Positions 7,518 through 16,351 of a stretch of DNA of 33,949 bases are shown piece after piece. The DNA is from Mycobacterium sp. (GTDB lineage: Bacteria; Actinomycetota; Actinomycetes; Mycobacteriales; Mycobacteriaceae). Positions within the stretch are counted from its first letter, which is position 1; each line of letters opens with the position of its first letter. The notes beneath the pieces are model-generated. The model was not told where the DNA came from. It saw only the letters and a list, made by a program, of their open reading frames with translations, and searched no databases. The position numbers and the translations under genes were made by a program. Where the stretch lies: the NCBI RefSeq assembly GCF_002863225.1, contig NZ_PKEK01000016.1, positions 1-33,949 on the forward strand, read 5' to 3'.

Positions 7518-9016
7518 TCCTGTACGTCCGCGACAGCCGTGAACGGAGAGTGATCGACACCGTCACGGTGGCGGCATTCCTGTTCGGGTGCTTCGTCTTC
7601 GGCATCTTGGCAGTCCGGACCACGGTCTACGGTCTGCTGCTGATCGGTGCGCTGTTCTGCTTGGTGCTGTACTGGGTCAAACCGCAGATCATGGTCAGCG
7701 TCGCGCTGTTCTTGTCGTTCGCCGCGCTGCCCGAGGGATTGCACATCGGAAAGGTCTTCGGTCCGATACCGGTATACGCCTACCACGTCGCGCTGATACT
7801 CGCGCTCTGCTACCTGATTCCGATTGTGCGCCCTCAACTTTCGATGTTCCGGCTGCCGGCGATGTTCGTCCTGACGATCCTGTTCTTCACCCAGGTGGGC
7901 CTGGCGGCCGACAACGCCGTCGACCGGGTCGTGCACGAGGCGATGTACATGCTGGAACTGGTCGTCGGTGTGGTGCTGGCCTTGCTGATCGTCTACGCCG
8001 ACTACATCAAGGGCACGCTGTACGCGGTCGGGGCCACGATGTGGTTTTCGGCGGGCATGGTCATCGCCGGCTCCTTCCACAGCATCCAGCTCGCGGGCCG
8101 GTCGGAAAGCATGGCGGACATGGCCGGAGCCGTCGACACCAACCGGATCATCACCACCGCCGAGACCCCGGCGATCGCCGTGCTGACCACGCTGGTGGCC
8201 CTGCAGATCCTGGGCCGTGGCCGGGCCGCCGCATGGCTGGTGTTCTTTCCGCCCGCGATGATCGTCACCGCGCTGACGTTCGCGCGCAGCACCCTGCTCG
8301 CCGTCGGCGTGGCCGCCGCGATCGCGATCCTGACCAGCATGAATTGGTCGACGCTGCGCCGGACCGGTCAGCTTCTGCTGTTGGGTGCGGCGTTGTTGGC
8401 GGTCACGCTGCCCGCCGCGTTGTTCCTGCTGCAGCATTCCGAGGCCGGTGTCTGGCTGGGCAACCAGATCGTCGGTTACAACAACCGGGTGCTCGGCGGT
8501 GTGTCGACTGATGCGCTCGCCGTGGACGAATCGACGCTGGATCGACTGCGCGAGAACGCCAAACTCAACCGCGCCATCAGTGAGGCACCGCTGTTCGGGC
8601 ACGGGCTGGGTTACGCGTATCAGATGCCGTTCGGCAACGACCCCAACTGGTTCACCGCGACATTGGGAACCACGTATGCGCACAACTTCTATCTCTGGTG
8701 GCTGTGCAAATCCGGCGCCGTGGGGATGGCCGCATTCGCATGGTTTGCGCTGACCCCGCTGATCCGCGGATTGCGCAGCGCCTCCGCGCTCGCCAAGGCC
8801 GGCGCCGCAGTCAGCATCGGACTGTTGGTGATCTGCAACGTCGCTCCGCTGCCCGAGGAACCAGCCAGCGCGTTGGTCCTCGGCATGGCACTGGGTTCGG
8901 CGTTGGCGTTTGCCAACCTGGACCGCGCACAGCGCCGTGACCACGCCGCCGATGCACCGAATGAGACTGATTCGCAGCAGCTTTCGACACCGGTCGGGGT
9001 GTGCGGTGCGGCATGA
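7514..9016 (+). CDS. wzy: Wzy-like O-antigen/exopolysaccharide polymerase
   Basis: A 500-residue polytopic membrane protein with about 11-12 hydrophobic segments and one large outside loop late in the chain. That loop carries FGHGLGY (His363) and TYAHNFYLWWLCKSGAVG (His390), the pattern of the O-antigen ligase/polymerase family (Wzy_C). Together with Wzx and the Wzc-like protein it would polymerise lipid-linked repeat units on the outer face of the plasma membrane. Family members are too divergent to predict the linkage. It overlaps the upstream gene by ATGA and the next gene by 11 bases, which implies translational coupling. A WaaL-type ligase role is possible, but the neighbours favour polymerase. 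Confidence 0.88.
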   Translation: MILYVRDSRERRVIDTVTVAAFLFGCFVFGILAVRTTVYGLLLIGALFCLVLYWVKPQIMVSVALFLSFAALPEGLHIGKVFGPIPVYAYHVALILALCYLIPIVRPQLSMFRLPAMFVLTILFFTQVGLAADNAVDRVVHEAMYMLELVVGVVLALLIVYADYIKGTLYAVGATMWFSAGMVIAGSFHSIQLAGRSESMADMAGAVDTNRIITTAETPAIAVLTTLVALQILGRGRAAAWLVFFPPAMIVTALTFARSTLLAVGVAAAIAILTSMNWSTLRRTGQLLLLGAALLAVTLPAALFLLQHSEAGVWLGNQIVGYNNRVLGGVSTDALAVDESTLDRLRENAKLNRAISEAPLFGHGLGYAYQMPFGNDPNWFTATLGTTYAHNFYLWWLCKSGAVGMAAFAWFALTPLIRGLRSASALAKAGAAVSIGLLVICNVAPLPEEPASALVLGMALGSALAFANLDRAQRRDHAADAPNETDSQQLSTPVGVCGAA

Positions 9017-10697
9017 CCTTCGCAAGCTCGCGGCGGTGCTGGCAGCCGCGGTGCTGGCCGTCGGCGGGTGCGCCGACCACGACGCCGCACCTCGGGAATC
9101 GCTGGTAGCTCTGGCCAGTCCGGCAATCCCGATCGATACGCAGGAAGTCACCAATCCGCTCCGCGGACAATACGAGGATCTCCTGCAGCCACTCTTCCCG
9201 CAGGGCAACGCCGCCGACCGGCGATACCCTGCCTGGCCGAAGACTCACGACGTGAGCCTTCGACTGTCGTGGCGGCAGTTGCAACCCACCGATCCGGGCA
9301 CCCTCGCACCGAATGCTGCCGACGATCAGAAGTACGACTTCCATATGATCGACGAGGCGCTGGCCGATGCATCCAAACGTGGTGCGCGGCTGATGCTTCA
9401 GGTGTACTCGTACAACTCCTGCTGTAACGCGCAGTACCCGGACAACACGAACATCGAAATCCCCGACTGGATTCGGGCCTTCCCCGGGTCGAGTACCAGC
9501 TACCCCGGACCCACCACCAGCTCACCCAGGATCACCCAGGTGGTTCCGAACTGGAACGACCCGCACTACCTGGACGGCTTCGAGAAGCTGCTCGAAGGGT
9601 TGGGCCGCCGCTACGACACCGATGAACGGCTGTCGGTGTTCGAGTTCTCCGGCTACGGCGATTTCAGCGAGAACCACATCTCCTACATCCGCGACACCTT
9701 GAAGGCTCCTGGACCGTCGCAGGAAGACAGCATGAAGCAGCTGGGGTACTACGCCGTGTTCCACGACCAGACCATCACTCTCGATTCGATCCGCCGACTG
9801 GTCGCCGCGCATGCCCGGGCGTTCCCGCACACCCAGATGGACGTGACGTCGAACAACCCCGAAATCATGCGGGAACTGTTCGAGGATCCCAACATCACCG
9901 GGCGGCTGGACGCGCCGGTCGGCATCCGTACCAATGCACTGGGCATGTATTCGCCGATGCCGGCGTGGGCGACCAATCCCTACTCCCAGTACGTGCTTCA
10001 GAAGAACCCCTTCATCGACGTGGTTCGCAAGCGCTTCGCGTCGGCCCCGGTGATCACCGAATGGGCGGATCTGACCGATGGCCGGTCGCGCGATCTGCCG
10101 AGCTACTACCGGCAGGCCCTGCGCGACATCGTCAAGTACCACGTGGCGATGACCTCCAGCGTCAACTTTCCCGACAGCAGGTCCAGCACCGCGATGGACT
10201 CCGCGCTGTACCTGCAGTGGGCACAGGCCAATGTCATTGCGGGCTATCGTTATTCGGCGACAGCCCGGAGCGGCTCGGAATCAGTGCGTGACCAGGTGGC
10301 GACGATCACGGCCACCTGGACCAACTACGGATCCGCGGCCGCCATCGAGAAGTGGTCACCCGGTTACCGGGTGGTAGACTTCTCCGGCGCGGTGGTCCGG
10401 ACGATCCCCTCGCATGTCGTGCTCAAAGACCTCGTCCACCACGACGACGGCGACAGCGCGCAGCCGGTCCCGGATTCGAAGGACGAGACGGTGCGCGTCG
10501 AACTGGCCGGGCTGCCGCCCGGACACTACGCCCTGCAGGCCGCCGCCGAATGGCGACAGCACAAACCGGGAGCCTCGCACGTGGTGGACTATCCGCCCAT
10601 GCAGCTGGCCCGCGACGGCCGGGACAGCTCCGGCTGGTATCCGATTGCCACGCTCGATATTCCGCGCACCGACCGCAAAGCCGGTTCAGCGCAATGA
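9006..10697 (+). CDS. Exported lipoprotein with a glycoside-hydrolase-like TIM-barrel (DUF4874/DUF4832-like)
   Basis: The GTG at 9006 gives 563 residues beginning with a short basic region, a hydrophobic segment and a VGGC lipobox near residue 20, so it is probably a membrane-anchored lipoprotein. The mature part opens with NPLRGQY, like the NP-x-RG start of DUF4874 proteins. It carries GYGDFSENH (Glu222), which parallels the G-x-WGE-x-H acid/base strand of clan A glycosidases, and ITEWAD (Glu352), a candidate nucleophile. The C-terminal 140 residues look like a beta-sandwich. A role in trimming or modifying the polymer outside the cell is inference. Longer in-frame starts at 8910 and 8961 lie inside wzy and would bury the signal peptide. 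It overlaps the next gene by ATGA. Confidence 0.78.
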   Translation: MRHDLRKLAAVLAAAVLAVGGCADHDAAPRESLVALASPAIPIDTQEVTNPLRGQYEDLLQPLFPQGNAADRRYPAWPKTHDVSLRLSWRQLQPTDPGTLAPNAADDQKYDFHMIDEALADASKRGARLMLQVYSYNSCCNAQYPDNTNIEIPDWIRAFPGSSTSYPGPTTSSPRITQVVPNWNDPHYLDGFEKLLEGLGRRYDTDERLSVFEFSGYGDFSENHISYIRDTLKAPGPSQEDSMKQLGYYAVFHDQTITLDSIRRLVAAHARAFPHTQMDVTSNNPEIMRELFEDPNITGRLDAPVGIRTNALGMYSPMPAWATNPYSQYVLQKNPFIDVVRKRFASAPVITEWADLTDGRSRDLPSYYRQALRDIVKYHVAMTSSVNFPDSRSSTAMDSALYLQWAQANVIAGYRYSATARSGSESVRDQVATITATWTNYGSAAAIEKWSPGYRVVDFSGAVVRTIPSHVVLKDLVHHDDGDSAQPVPDSKDETVRVELAGLPPGHYALQAAAEWRQHKPGASHVVDYPPMQLARDGRDSSGWYPIATLDIPRTDRKAGSAQ

Positions 10698-11794
10698 CTC
10701 TGCGAGTGCTTGTCGTCGGCCCGGCCCCGGCCGGGGCCGTCAGCCGGGGTGGCATGGCAACGGTCATCGCGCTGATGGTCGCGCACCCCGACCGAAACTT
10801 CGCGATCACGGCGGTGCCGACGTACGTCGAGGGCACCCGATGGCATCGGTTGGCGGTCAGCGTGTCGGGCATGCTGCGCGCCACCTGGCTGGTGTTGGCC
10901 GGCAGGACCGACATCCTGCACGTCCACTTGGCCCACGGCGGCAGCGTGCTCCGCAAGGCACTGCCCTTGGCGGCCGCCCGCGTGGCGGGGGTGCCGTCGG
11001 TGATCCATGGCCACAGCTACGACTTCGGCGGTTGGTTCGACCGCCTTCCATCGTGGGGCCGGGCCGTGGTCCGGCGCCTGCTGACCGCTGATCGCTGGCT
11101 GGTGCTGGGCGATCGGCACGTCCGGGAATACGCGGACCGCATACGGCTGGCTGAAGATCGGATCGGTGTGCTGCACAACGCCGTCCAGATATCCGCCGAC
11201 CCGGTATGCCAGTTCCGGGCGCACCCGGTTCACGCTGTGGCGCTGGGCCGACTGGGCATGCGCAAGGGTAGCTACGACTTGATCGCCGCGATCGGCCGAC
11301 TCGACGCCGACGTGCGGAGCCGACTGCGGCTGACGCTTGCCGGTGACGGTGAGATCGACGACGTGCGGGCGGCGGTCACCGACGCCGGCCTCGACGAGAC
11401 GATCGACGTCGCCGGCTGGCTGGGTCCGTCGGATCGGGACCAGTTGCTGGGCAGCGCCCACATTTTCGTCTTGCCGAGCTACGACGAGGGCCTGCCGATG
11501 GCACTGTTGGAGGCGATGGCGCAGGGACTGGTGCCGGTGACCACGATGGTGGGCAGCATCGGCGAAGCAGTCAGCGACGGGGTCAATGGCGTTCTCGTGC
11601 AACCGGGTTCGCCGAGCGAGATCGCCGACGCGCTGGCCACTCTGGTCGGTGACGAATCGCGGCGTGCCGCACTGGGCGCCGCGGCCCGCCGCCGCACTCA
11701 CGACTTCGGCATCGACCGCTGGTACCAGCGCCTCACGCAGCTGTGGCTCGAACTGGCCGACGGCCGGCGTTCGTCGCGCCTCGAGACGGCGTGA
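10694..11794 (+). CDS. GT4 family glycosyltransferase
   Basis: A 366-residue GT-B fold retaining glycosyltransferase. The N-terminus has the glycine-rich acceptor loop (GAVSRGGMATV). The C-terminal half has the GT4 EX7E motif (Glu265 and Glu273, DEGLPMALLEAM) followed by the usual G-x-VP-V strand. It acts on the cytosolic face of the membrane and adds one sugar to the lipid-linked repeat unit. The donor cannot be read from the sequence. The ATG at 10694 overlaps the lipoprotein stop (ATGA), and upstream in-frame codons lie inside that gene. It is the last gene of the plus-strand unit. The stop is one base from the end of the convergent FkbM gene, so no terminator fits between them. Confidence 0.9.
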   Translation: MTLRVLVVGPAPAGAVSRGGMATVIALMVAHPDRNFAITAVPTYVEGTRWHRLAVSVSGMLRATWLVLAGRTDILHVHLAHGGSVLRKALPLAAARVAGVPSVIHGHSYDFGGWFDRLPSWGRAVVRRLLTADRWLVLGDRHVREYADRIRLAEDRIGVLHNAVQISADPVCQFRAHPVHAVALGRLGMRKGSYDLIAAIGRLDADVRSRLRLTLAGDGEIDDVRAAVTDAGLDETIDVAGWLGPSDRDQLLGSAHIFVLPSYDEGLPMALLEAMAQGLVPVTTMVGSIGEAVSDGVNGVLVQPGSPSEIADALATLVGDESRRAALGAAARRRTHDFGIDRWYQRLTQLWLELADGRRSSRLETA

Positions 11795-11795
11795 C

Positions 11796-12584
11796 TCAGG
11801 ACGCTACGAAGACGAAGTTGTTGACGTAAGTTCCGCGAGTTGCCCAGCCATCTTTCCAGCCGGCGATGTTCGACGGGTCCTGATGCCGGGCGGGGTCGAA
11901 TTCGCTTATCGGGAAACGGGTTCCCTCGACGGTGAACGAACCGTTGTAGCCCAGCCCGGTCAGGAACTCGTTGATCGCGGCGACCGCGCCCACGTGGTGG
12001 CGCTCTTCGGCTTCGACCACCAGCGTCGGCCGGTAGCGCCGCAAGGTGTCGGCCGCGCCGCACAGGACGGCCAGCTCGTGGCCTTCGACGTCGATCTTGA
12101 TCAGCCCGATATCGCCGAGTTCCATATCGTCGAGTCGTTTGACCTCGACATCGATGGTCTGCACCGGGCTGCCGTCGGCATCGGCCAACGAGTTGTCGAC
12201 GTCGATGGTGCTGCGGCCCGGGTCGAATTCCAGCACCCGCATCGCCGTGATGCCCGGCTGGTCGGACAGTGCGACGGCCTCGATCCGCACCGCCGCACCG
12301 ACGGCGTCGAACATGTCCGTGAGCGCCCGGGCCTGGGCCGGTCGCGGCTCGAACGCAACGACCGATCGCGACGACGCCGCCATGGCGATGCTGAATTCGC
12401 CGACGTCGGCGCCGATGTCCAGCGAGACCCGGGTGGGATCGCACAGTGACTGGACCATTCGGATCTCGGCGTTGGACGCCGCGAGCTGGCTCAGAATGCG
12501 GTACTTCCGTCGGTAGAACGACCGTGGCGCAACGGCTTTGACCAACGGCGCCAGTGAACGCTTGGCCGAGACGGCGACAGACAT
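11796..12584 (-). CDS. FkbM-family SAM methyltransferase
   Basis: A 262-residue class I methyltransferase of the FkbM type. The SAM loop is SLDIGADVGEF (54-64), the acidic strand follows at FEP (78-80), and the family hallmark IKIDVEGHE spans 162-170. FkbM enzymes usually O-methylate hydroxyls of sugars or polyketides, and here the substrate is probably a sugar of the repeat unit (inference). The ATG at 12584 is preceded by AGGGGG at good spacing. It follows the glycosyltransferase gene by 15 bases in the same leftward unit, and its end is convergent with the GT4 gene. Confidence 0.9.
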   Translation of the reverse strand: MSVAVSAKRSLAPLVKAVAPRSFYRRKYRILSQLAASNAEIRMVQSLCDPTRVSLDIGADVGEFSIAMAASSRSVVAFEPRPAQARALTDMFDAVGAAVRIEAVALSDQPGITAMRVLEFDPGRSTIDVDNSLADADGSPVQTIDVEVKRLDDMELGDIGLIKIDVEGHELAVLCGAADTLRRYRPTLVVEAEERHHVGAVAAINEFLTGLGYNGSFTVEGTRFPISEFDPARHQDPSNIAGWKDGWATRGTYVNNFVFVAS

Positions 12585-12599
12585 GTGAGATCCCCCTAA

Positions 12600-13730
12600 T
12601 TACGCCGTAGCGCGAACGGTTTCCGGCTTCGCAGTGGCGACCGACGACGTCATGACGTCGGTCAACACATTCAGCAAGCCCTCGGTGCTGTGCTCGATGG
12701 TGAAGTTCTCCTGGTAATGCCGCGCGGCCGCAGCGCCACACCGTGCCGCGGTGCGCGCGCTGGCCAATGTGTCGAACGCGGAGGCCAATCCGTCGACGTC
12801 GTCGATCCCGACGGGCGGACAACCGGGCGGCTGGAATTCCGGTAGCGCCCCGGCGGTCGACACGATGGGCATCACACCCAACTGCATCGAGAGCAGTTGC
12901 ACGCCGCTCTGCGACGCACGCCGATGCGGGGCTAGCGAGGCCTTGGCGGCGGCCAGCTTTGCGACGACATCGTCGTAGCGGTACTTACCCGACACCCAAC
13001 GGGTGTGTGCGGGCAGACTCCGGCTCATTGCCGGGCCGTCACCGATGAACACCAGATCGTCTCCGCGCCAGTGCTTCCCGGCGACGTGACGCTCCCACGC
13101 GTCGAGCACCACGTCGACGTTCTTGTACGGGTTGAGCCGGCCGAGCATCACGAAGTCCCGCCGTTCGCCGGCACCGACGAATGGCGGGACAGCGCTCGCG
13201 TCGAGGTCGCTGCAGAGCGGAACCATGCGCACGTCGGTGCCGGCCACATCACGCCGCCGGACAATCTGCGTCGCAACGTAGTCGCTGCAGGCGACGGTGG
13301 CCGCCGACGCCGCGCCCCAACGATCGAACACCGCCGTCTTGTACGACGGCAGTTGCTCGTCCGGATCGTGCGGGCGGTCGTCGTGCACCATCTGGATGCG
13401 GGGGGCCGTTCCGGCCAGCGCGATCCAGCGCGGGTCGGTGACCAACTCCGCGATCACGACGTCGGGCCGGTATCGGCGGGCGCGACGCCAGGCGGCGAAG
13501 TGTGGCGACCAGGTCGCGGCCTTGCGAAATTGCGGATCGAGCACCAACTCGTAGTCGCGGGTGTCGGATTTGGGGAAATACTGATCCGACGTCACGAGCA
13601 GAACGTCAATACCGCGCGCGCGCAGTGCTTCTGCGCGTACTCGCGCCAGCTGCCGCATCCCCGGCGACAGCCACAACACCCGCAATGAATGCGCTCCGGG
13701 TCGCACGACCTCGCCGCGTTCAGCGGTCAT
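12600..13730 (-). CDS. GT-B glycosyltransferase, paralogue of the gene at 18130-19191
   Basis: A 376-residue protein of GT-B layout with an N-terminal RVLWLSPGMRQLARV strand, a GRLNPYKN donor-domain start (197-204) and FIGDGP (228-233). It aligns almost end to end by eye with the protein at 18130-19191. The expected GT4 EX7E is not visible; the equivalent stretch reads SQSGVQLLSMQLG (273-285). The ATG at 13730 is chosen because its N-terminus matches the paralogue. An upstream ATG at 13784 would add an unmatched leader, and a TTG nearer the conserved start is also possible. It is the first gene of a two-gene leftward unit, and element copy 2 lies 69 bases upstream. Confidence 0.85.
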   Translation of the reverse strand: MTAERGEVVRPGAHSLRVLWLSPGMRQLARVRAEALRARGIDVLLVTSDQYFPKSDTRDYELVLDPQFRKAATWSPHFAAWRRARRYRPDVVIAELVTDPRWIALAGTAPRIQMVHDDRPHDPDEQLPSYKTAVFDRWGAASAATVACSDYVATQIVRRRDVAGTDVRMVPLCSDLDASAVPPFVGAGERRDFVMLGRLNPYKNVDVVLDAWERHVAGKHWRGDDLVFIGDGPAMSRSLPAHTRWVSGKYRYDDVVAKLAAAKASLAPHRRASQSGVQLLSMQLGVMPIVSTAGALPEFQPPGCPPVGIDDVDGLASAFDTLASARTAARCGAAAARHYQENFTIEHSTEGLLNVLTDVMTSSVATAKPETVRATA

Positions 13731-13799
13731 CTGGATTGCTGTCCCCTCATTGTGGCTGGCACGCCGCGCCAAACCGATCACCAACTGACGGCCAGTCTA

Positions 13800-13813
13800 C
13801 ATACTTTTTGAAT
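13800..13813 (-). promoter_or_regulatory. Locus-wide 14-base element, copy 2 (divergent promoter region)
   Basis: On the minus strand it reads ATTCAAAAAGTATG, one mismatch from the shared element. It sits in the 154-base gap between divergent units, 69 bases from the leftward start at 13730 and 71 bases from the rightward start at 13885. On the minus strand it is followed by TAGACT, a plausible -10 hexamer for the leftward unit. Confidence 0.7.
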
Positions 13814-13884
13814 GATTACCAACACTTTGTGCTACTTCTGGTATCCTGCGCGGACGGGTTCTCGAGTCGCAGGAAGGCGCTTGG

Positions 13885-14748
13885 ATGGTGTCGGTGGCAA
13901 ACCGCGAAGACGTGGTCAACTGGGCTGCGAAATACGCGACAGTGCGAAACATCGGACGCTACCTGGGCCGCCACGCGATGGCCGGCACCACCGAAATGCT
14001 GTGGCGTCGGCGCCGGAGCCACGACCTTGCTTTGATTGCGGCCGACCACTTCGCGCATCCGGGCGCGACCGTTGTCGACGTGGGCGCCAGTTGGGGCCTG
14101 TTCAGTTATCACCTCGCGCGCCGCGTAGGAAAGTCCGGTCAGGTGTACAGCTTTGAGCCACACCCGGCCAATGCGCCGATGCTGGGCAAGCTGGCCGATG
14201 CCCGGCCGCAGGTCCGCTTCAGCCCCTCGGCCGTCTCGGATGTCGCCGGACACGCACGACTCCAGGTCCCGCGCCAGCAGACCCGACTGGTGACCGCGCA
14301 GGCCAGCCTGTCTCACGGGTTCGACGGTCAAGGCGTCGACGTCGAGACGATCGAGGTCCCCACCGTTCGGCTCGACGACGCGATCGGACCATCCGCCCGC
14401 GTCGACTTTGTCAAGATCGACGTCGAGGGCCACGAGCTCTCGGTATTACGCGGCGGCGCTTCGCTTTTCCGCCGTAGTCATCCATCGATCCTCATCGAGA
14501 TAGAGCAGCGTCATCTCGGCATGCCCATCGCGGACGTCTTCGCCGAAATCGAGGCGCTCGGCTACCACGTGTATTACGTCACCGCGACTGCGCTGCGGCC
14601 GATCGCGCAGTTTGACGTCGAACGCGACCAGATGTCCATGGTCCGCTCCGGGGAGTTCCACCCGTTCGCGATGCCCGACGGTTACGTCCACGACTTCTGT
14701 GCGGTGCGGGCGCCCGAGTTGCTGGCCGGCCTCCCGGTCGTCTCGTGA
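13885..14748 (+). CDS. FkbM-family SAM methyltransferase
   Basis: A 287-residue class I methyltransferase. The SAM loop is VVDVGASWGLFS (63-74), the acidic residue is in FEPH (80-83), and the FkbM hallmark VKIDVEGHE spans 176-184. It resembles the FkbM protein at 11796-12584 only in the family motifs, so the two probably methylate different positions. AGGAAGG lies eight bases before the ATG. It is the first gene of a two-gene rightward unit and meets the next gene at a TGATG junction. The role is O-methylation of a sugar hydroxyl, probably on the lipid-linked repeat unit or its nucleotide precursor (inference). Confidence 0.9.
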   Translation: MVSVANREDVVNWAAKYATVRNIGRYLGRHAMAGTTEMLWRRRRSHDLALIAADHFAHPGATVVDVGASWGLFSYHLARRVGKSGQVYSFEPHPANAPMLGKLADARPQVRFSPSAVSDVAGHARLQVPRQQTRLVTAQASLSHGFDGQGVDVETIEVPTVRLDDAIGPSARVDFVKIDVEGHELSVLRGGASLFRRSHPSILIEIEQRHLGMPIADVFAEIEALGYHVYYVTATALRPIAQFDVERDQMSMVRSGEFHPFAMPDGYVHDFCAVRAPELLAGLPVVS

Positions 14749-15578
14749 TGACGATCACCGGGGACCGGCTGCCGAACTTCGCCGAGCACGACGAGGACAG
14801 CAAGAACCACCTCATCGAATCGCCAATTGTGCCAACCGGTTACGTGCAGCGGTACCTCGAGCGCGAGCTGGACCGTCGCGGGACGGACCGCGCGGCGTTG
14901 CGCATTCTGGACGTCGGCTGCGGCCGTGGCGACACCGTCGCGTGGCTGTGCGCCGAGGGTTTCGACGCGCACGGTACCGATGTCCGCACCGACTACATCG
15001 ACCGGGGCCGTGAATATCTCACCCGTATCGGTGCCGATCCGGTGCGCCTGCAGCCGATGAACCCCGACTTCACCTACCCCTTCGCCGACGGCATGTTCGA
15101 CGTGGTGCTGTCCGACCAGGTCCTCGAGCACGTCGCCGATCTGGGCGCCTTCGCCACCGAAGTGGCCCGGGTCTCCGCGCGTGGTGCCGGCGGGCTGCAC
15201 ATCTGGGATGCCAAGTGGCGTCCCGTCGAGAGTCACCTGCGGGCCCCGATCGTGCACTGGCTGCCCAAAGGACCGCTGCGTCGCGCCGGCGTGACGGCCG
15301 CGCTGCGCTTCGGGTTGGCGGCGCCTTACTTCACCGATTACGCGCTGCGCGAGCGCGCCGAAATTTTCGGCCGGTTCAGCGAGGACGAAACCTTCTACCG
15401 GTCCGTGCGGGCCAGCATCAAGACGATGCAGCGGCACGGACTGCGTTGCGATGCAAAGCTTTCCTCGCGCGAGAAGATCGGCGATCGCCTGCCGGGCGCT
15501 CCCAAGGCCGCGCTGCCGGCACTTGGCTGGCTCTACCGGCACATGTTCAGCGTGTACTTGCAGACCGTCAAACCCTAG
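14748..15578 (+). CDS. Class I SAM methyltransferase (Methyltransf_11/25 type)
   Basis: A 276-residue protein with a textbook SAM loop ILDVGCGRG (53-61), the next acidic strand at GTDV, and the post-loop motif FDVVLSDQVLEH. The C-terminal 110 residues form a helical, basic extension that could bind a membrane-linked substrate. A GTG at 14745 could also start it. The ATG at 14748 gives a one-base overlap (TGATG) with the preceding FkbM gene. The target is not predictable, and a sugar O-methyl transfer fits the setting. It ends 14 bases from the convergent end of the 15-gene leftward unit. Confidence 0.88.
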   Translation: MTITGDRLPNFAEHDEDSKNHLIESPIVPTGYVQRYLERELDRRGTDRAALRILDVGCGRGDTVAWLCAEGFDAHGTDVRTDYIDRGREYLTRIGADPVRLQPMNPDFTYPFADGMFDVVLSDQVLEHVADLGAFATEVARVSARGAGGLHIWDAKWRPVESHLRAPIVHWLPKGPLRRAGVTAALRFGLAAPYFTDYALRERAEIFGRFSEDETFYRSVRASIKTMQRHGLRCDAKLSSREKIGDRLPGAPKAALPALGWLYRHMFSVYLQTVKP

Positions 15579-15592
15579 CCAGCGGTCGCCGG

Positions 15593-16330
15593 TCAGGCGA
15601 TGCAGCGCAGGAATCCCCGCGGGGTCGAGGTGAACACCAGCTTGGAGGCGAAGTCCTCGTCGACCGCGAAGCGGCAGTCCGGCTGAGCCAGGAACTCGTC
15701 TACGGCGTTGGCCGGCGAATTGCCGTGATGCCATGGGCGGTCCGGGTAGACGTCCTCCGACAACGCTTCGATCGCGGTGTCCTGCACGACCACAAAGGAT
15801 CCCGAGCCGACCAGTGGCGAGTACGCCTCGAGCTCGGCGAGAACGTGATCCTTGGTGTGCAGCGAATCGAGTACCACCAGCACCGGCCCGCGGTCGCCGA
15901 CCATCGACGCAACCTCAGCCACGGTGCCGGGGTCGATCGACGACCCTTCGACGAGCCTGATGCGATCCGCCAGCGGATGGGCCTCGATCGCCTCGCGGTT
16001 GTGGCTGCGAATGTCGACATCGACCCCGATGACGAAACCGTCCGAGCCGAGCAACTGCATCATCGATGCATACAACGCCAGCGAGCCACCCCGGGCCACA
16101 CCTGTCTCGATCACGACTGCGGGTTTGACTGTCCAGCAGATCTCCTGCAGCGCAATGATGTCCGGTGGGAACTGGATGATCGGCAGCCCCAGCCAGTCGA
16201 AGTTGAAGACATAGCGGTGCTGAATCAGCGTCTCGGTCATGCGCACAGCTTCTTTGCCGAGCACGTCGTCGCTACCCAGCTTCGCAATGTTGCGTCGGCG
16301 CTCGTCGGCGAATCTTTCGAGATCTCCCAT
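15593..16330 (-). CDS. CmcI / rhamnosyl O-methyltransferase-like protein
   Basis: At 245 residues it has the same length as the mycobacterial rhamnosyl 2-O-methyltransferase Rv2959c and belongs by pattern to the cephalosporin hydroxylase (CmcI) family, whose members act as metal-assisted SAM O-methyltransferases on sugars. Visible motifs are the SAM loop VIETGVARGGS (73-83), the acidic VDVD strand (103-106), LDSLHTKDH (154-162; Asp155, His158) with a metal-site look, and VVQD (Asp184). GGAG lies upstream of the ATG at suitable spacing. It is the last gene of the long leftward unit. Methylation of a deoxyhexose in the repeat unit is the likely job (inference). Confidence 0.88.
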   Translation of the reverse strand: MGDLERFADERRRNIAKLGSDDVLGKEAVRMTETLIQHRYVFNFDWLGLPIIQFPPDIIALQEICWTVKPAVVIETGVARGGSLALYASMMQLLGSDGFVIGVDVDIRSHNREAIEAHPLADRIRLVEGSSIDPGTVAEVASMVGDRGPVLVVLDSLHTKDHVLAELEAYSPLVGSGSFVVVQDTAIEALSEDVYPDRPWHHGNSPANAVDEFLAQPDCRFAVDEDFASKLVFTSTPRGFLRCIA

Positions 16331-16351
16331 GGCAGGTTTCTCCTCGGTGGT

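Noticed and set aside
8910..9005. A longer start for the lipoprotein gene
   Set aside because: It would place over 30 residues before the signal peptide, inside wzy, and bury the lipobox.
7469..9208. A 579-codon open frame on the minus strand
   Set aside because: It is antisense to wzy. Its translation is Gln/Arg/His-rich low complexity with no motif, while the plus strand encodes a typical membrane polymerase.
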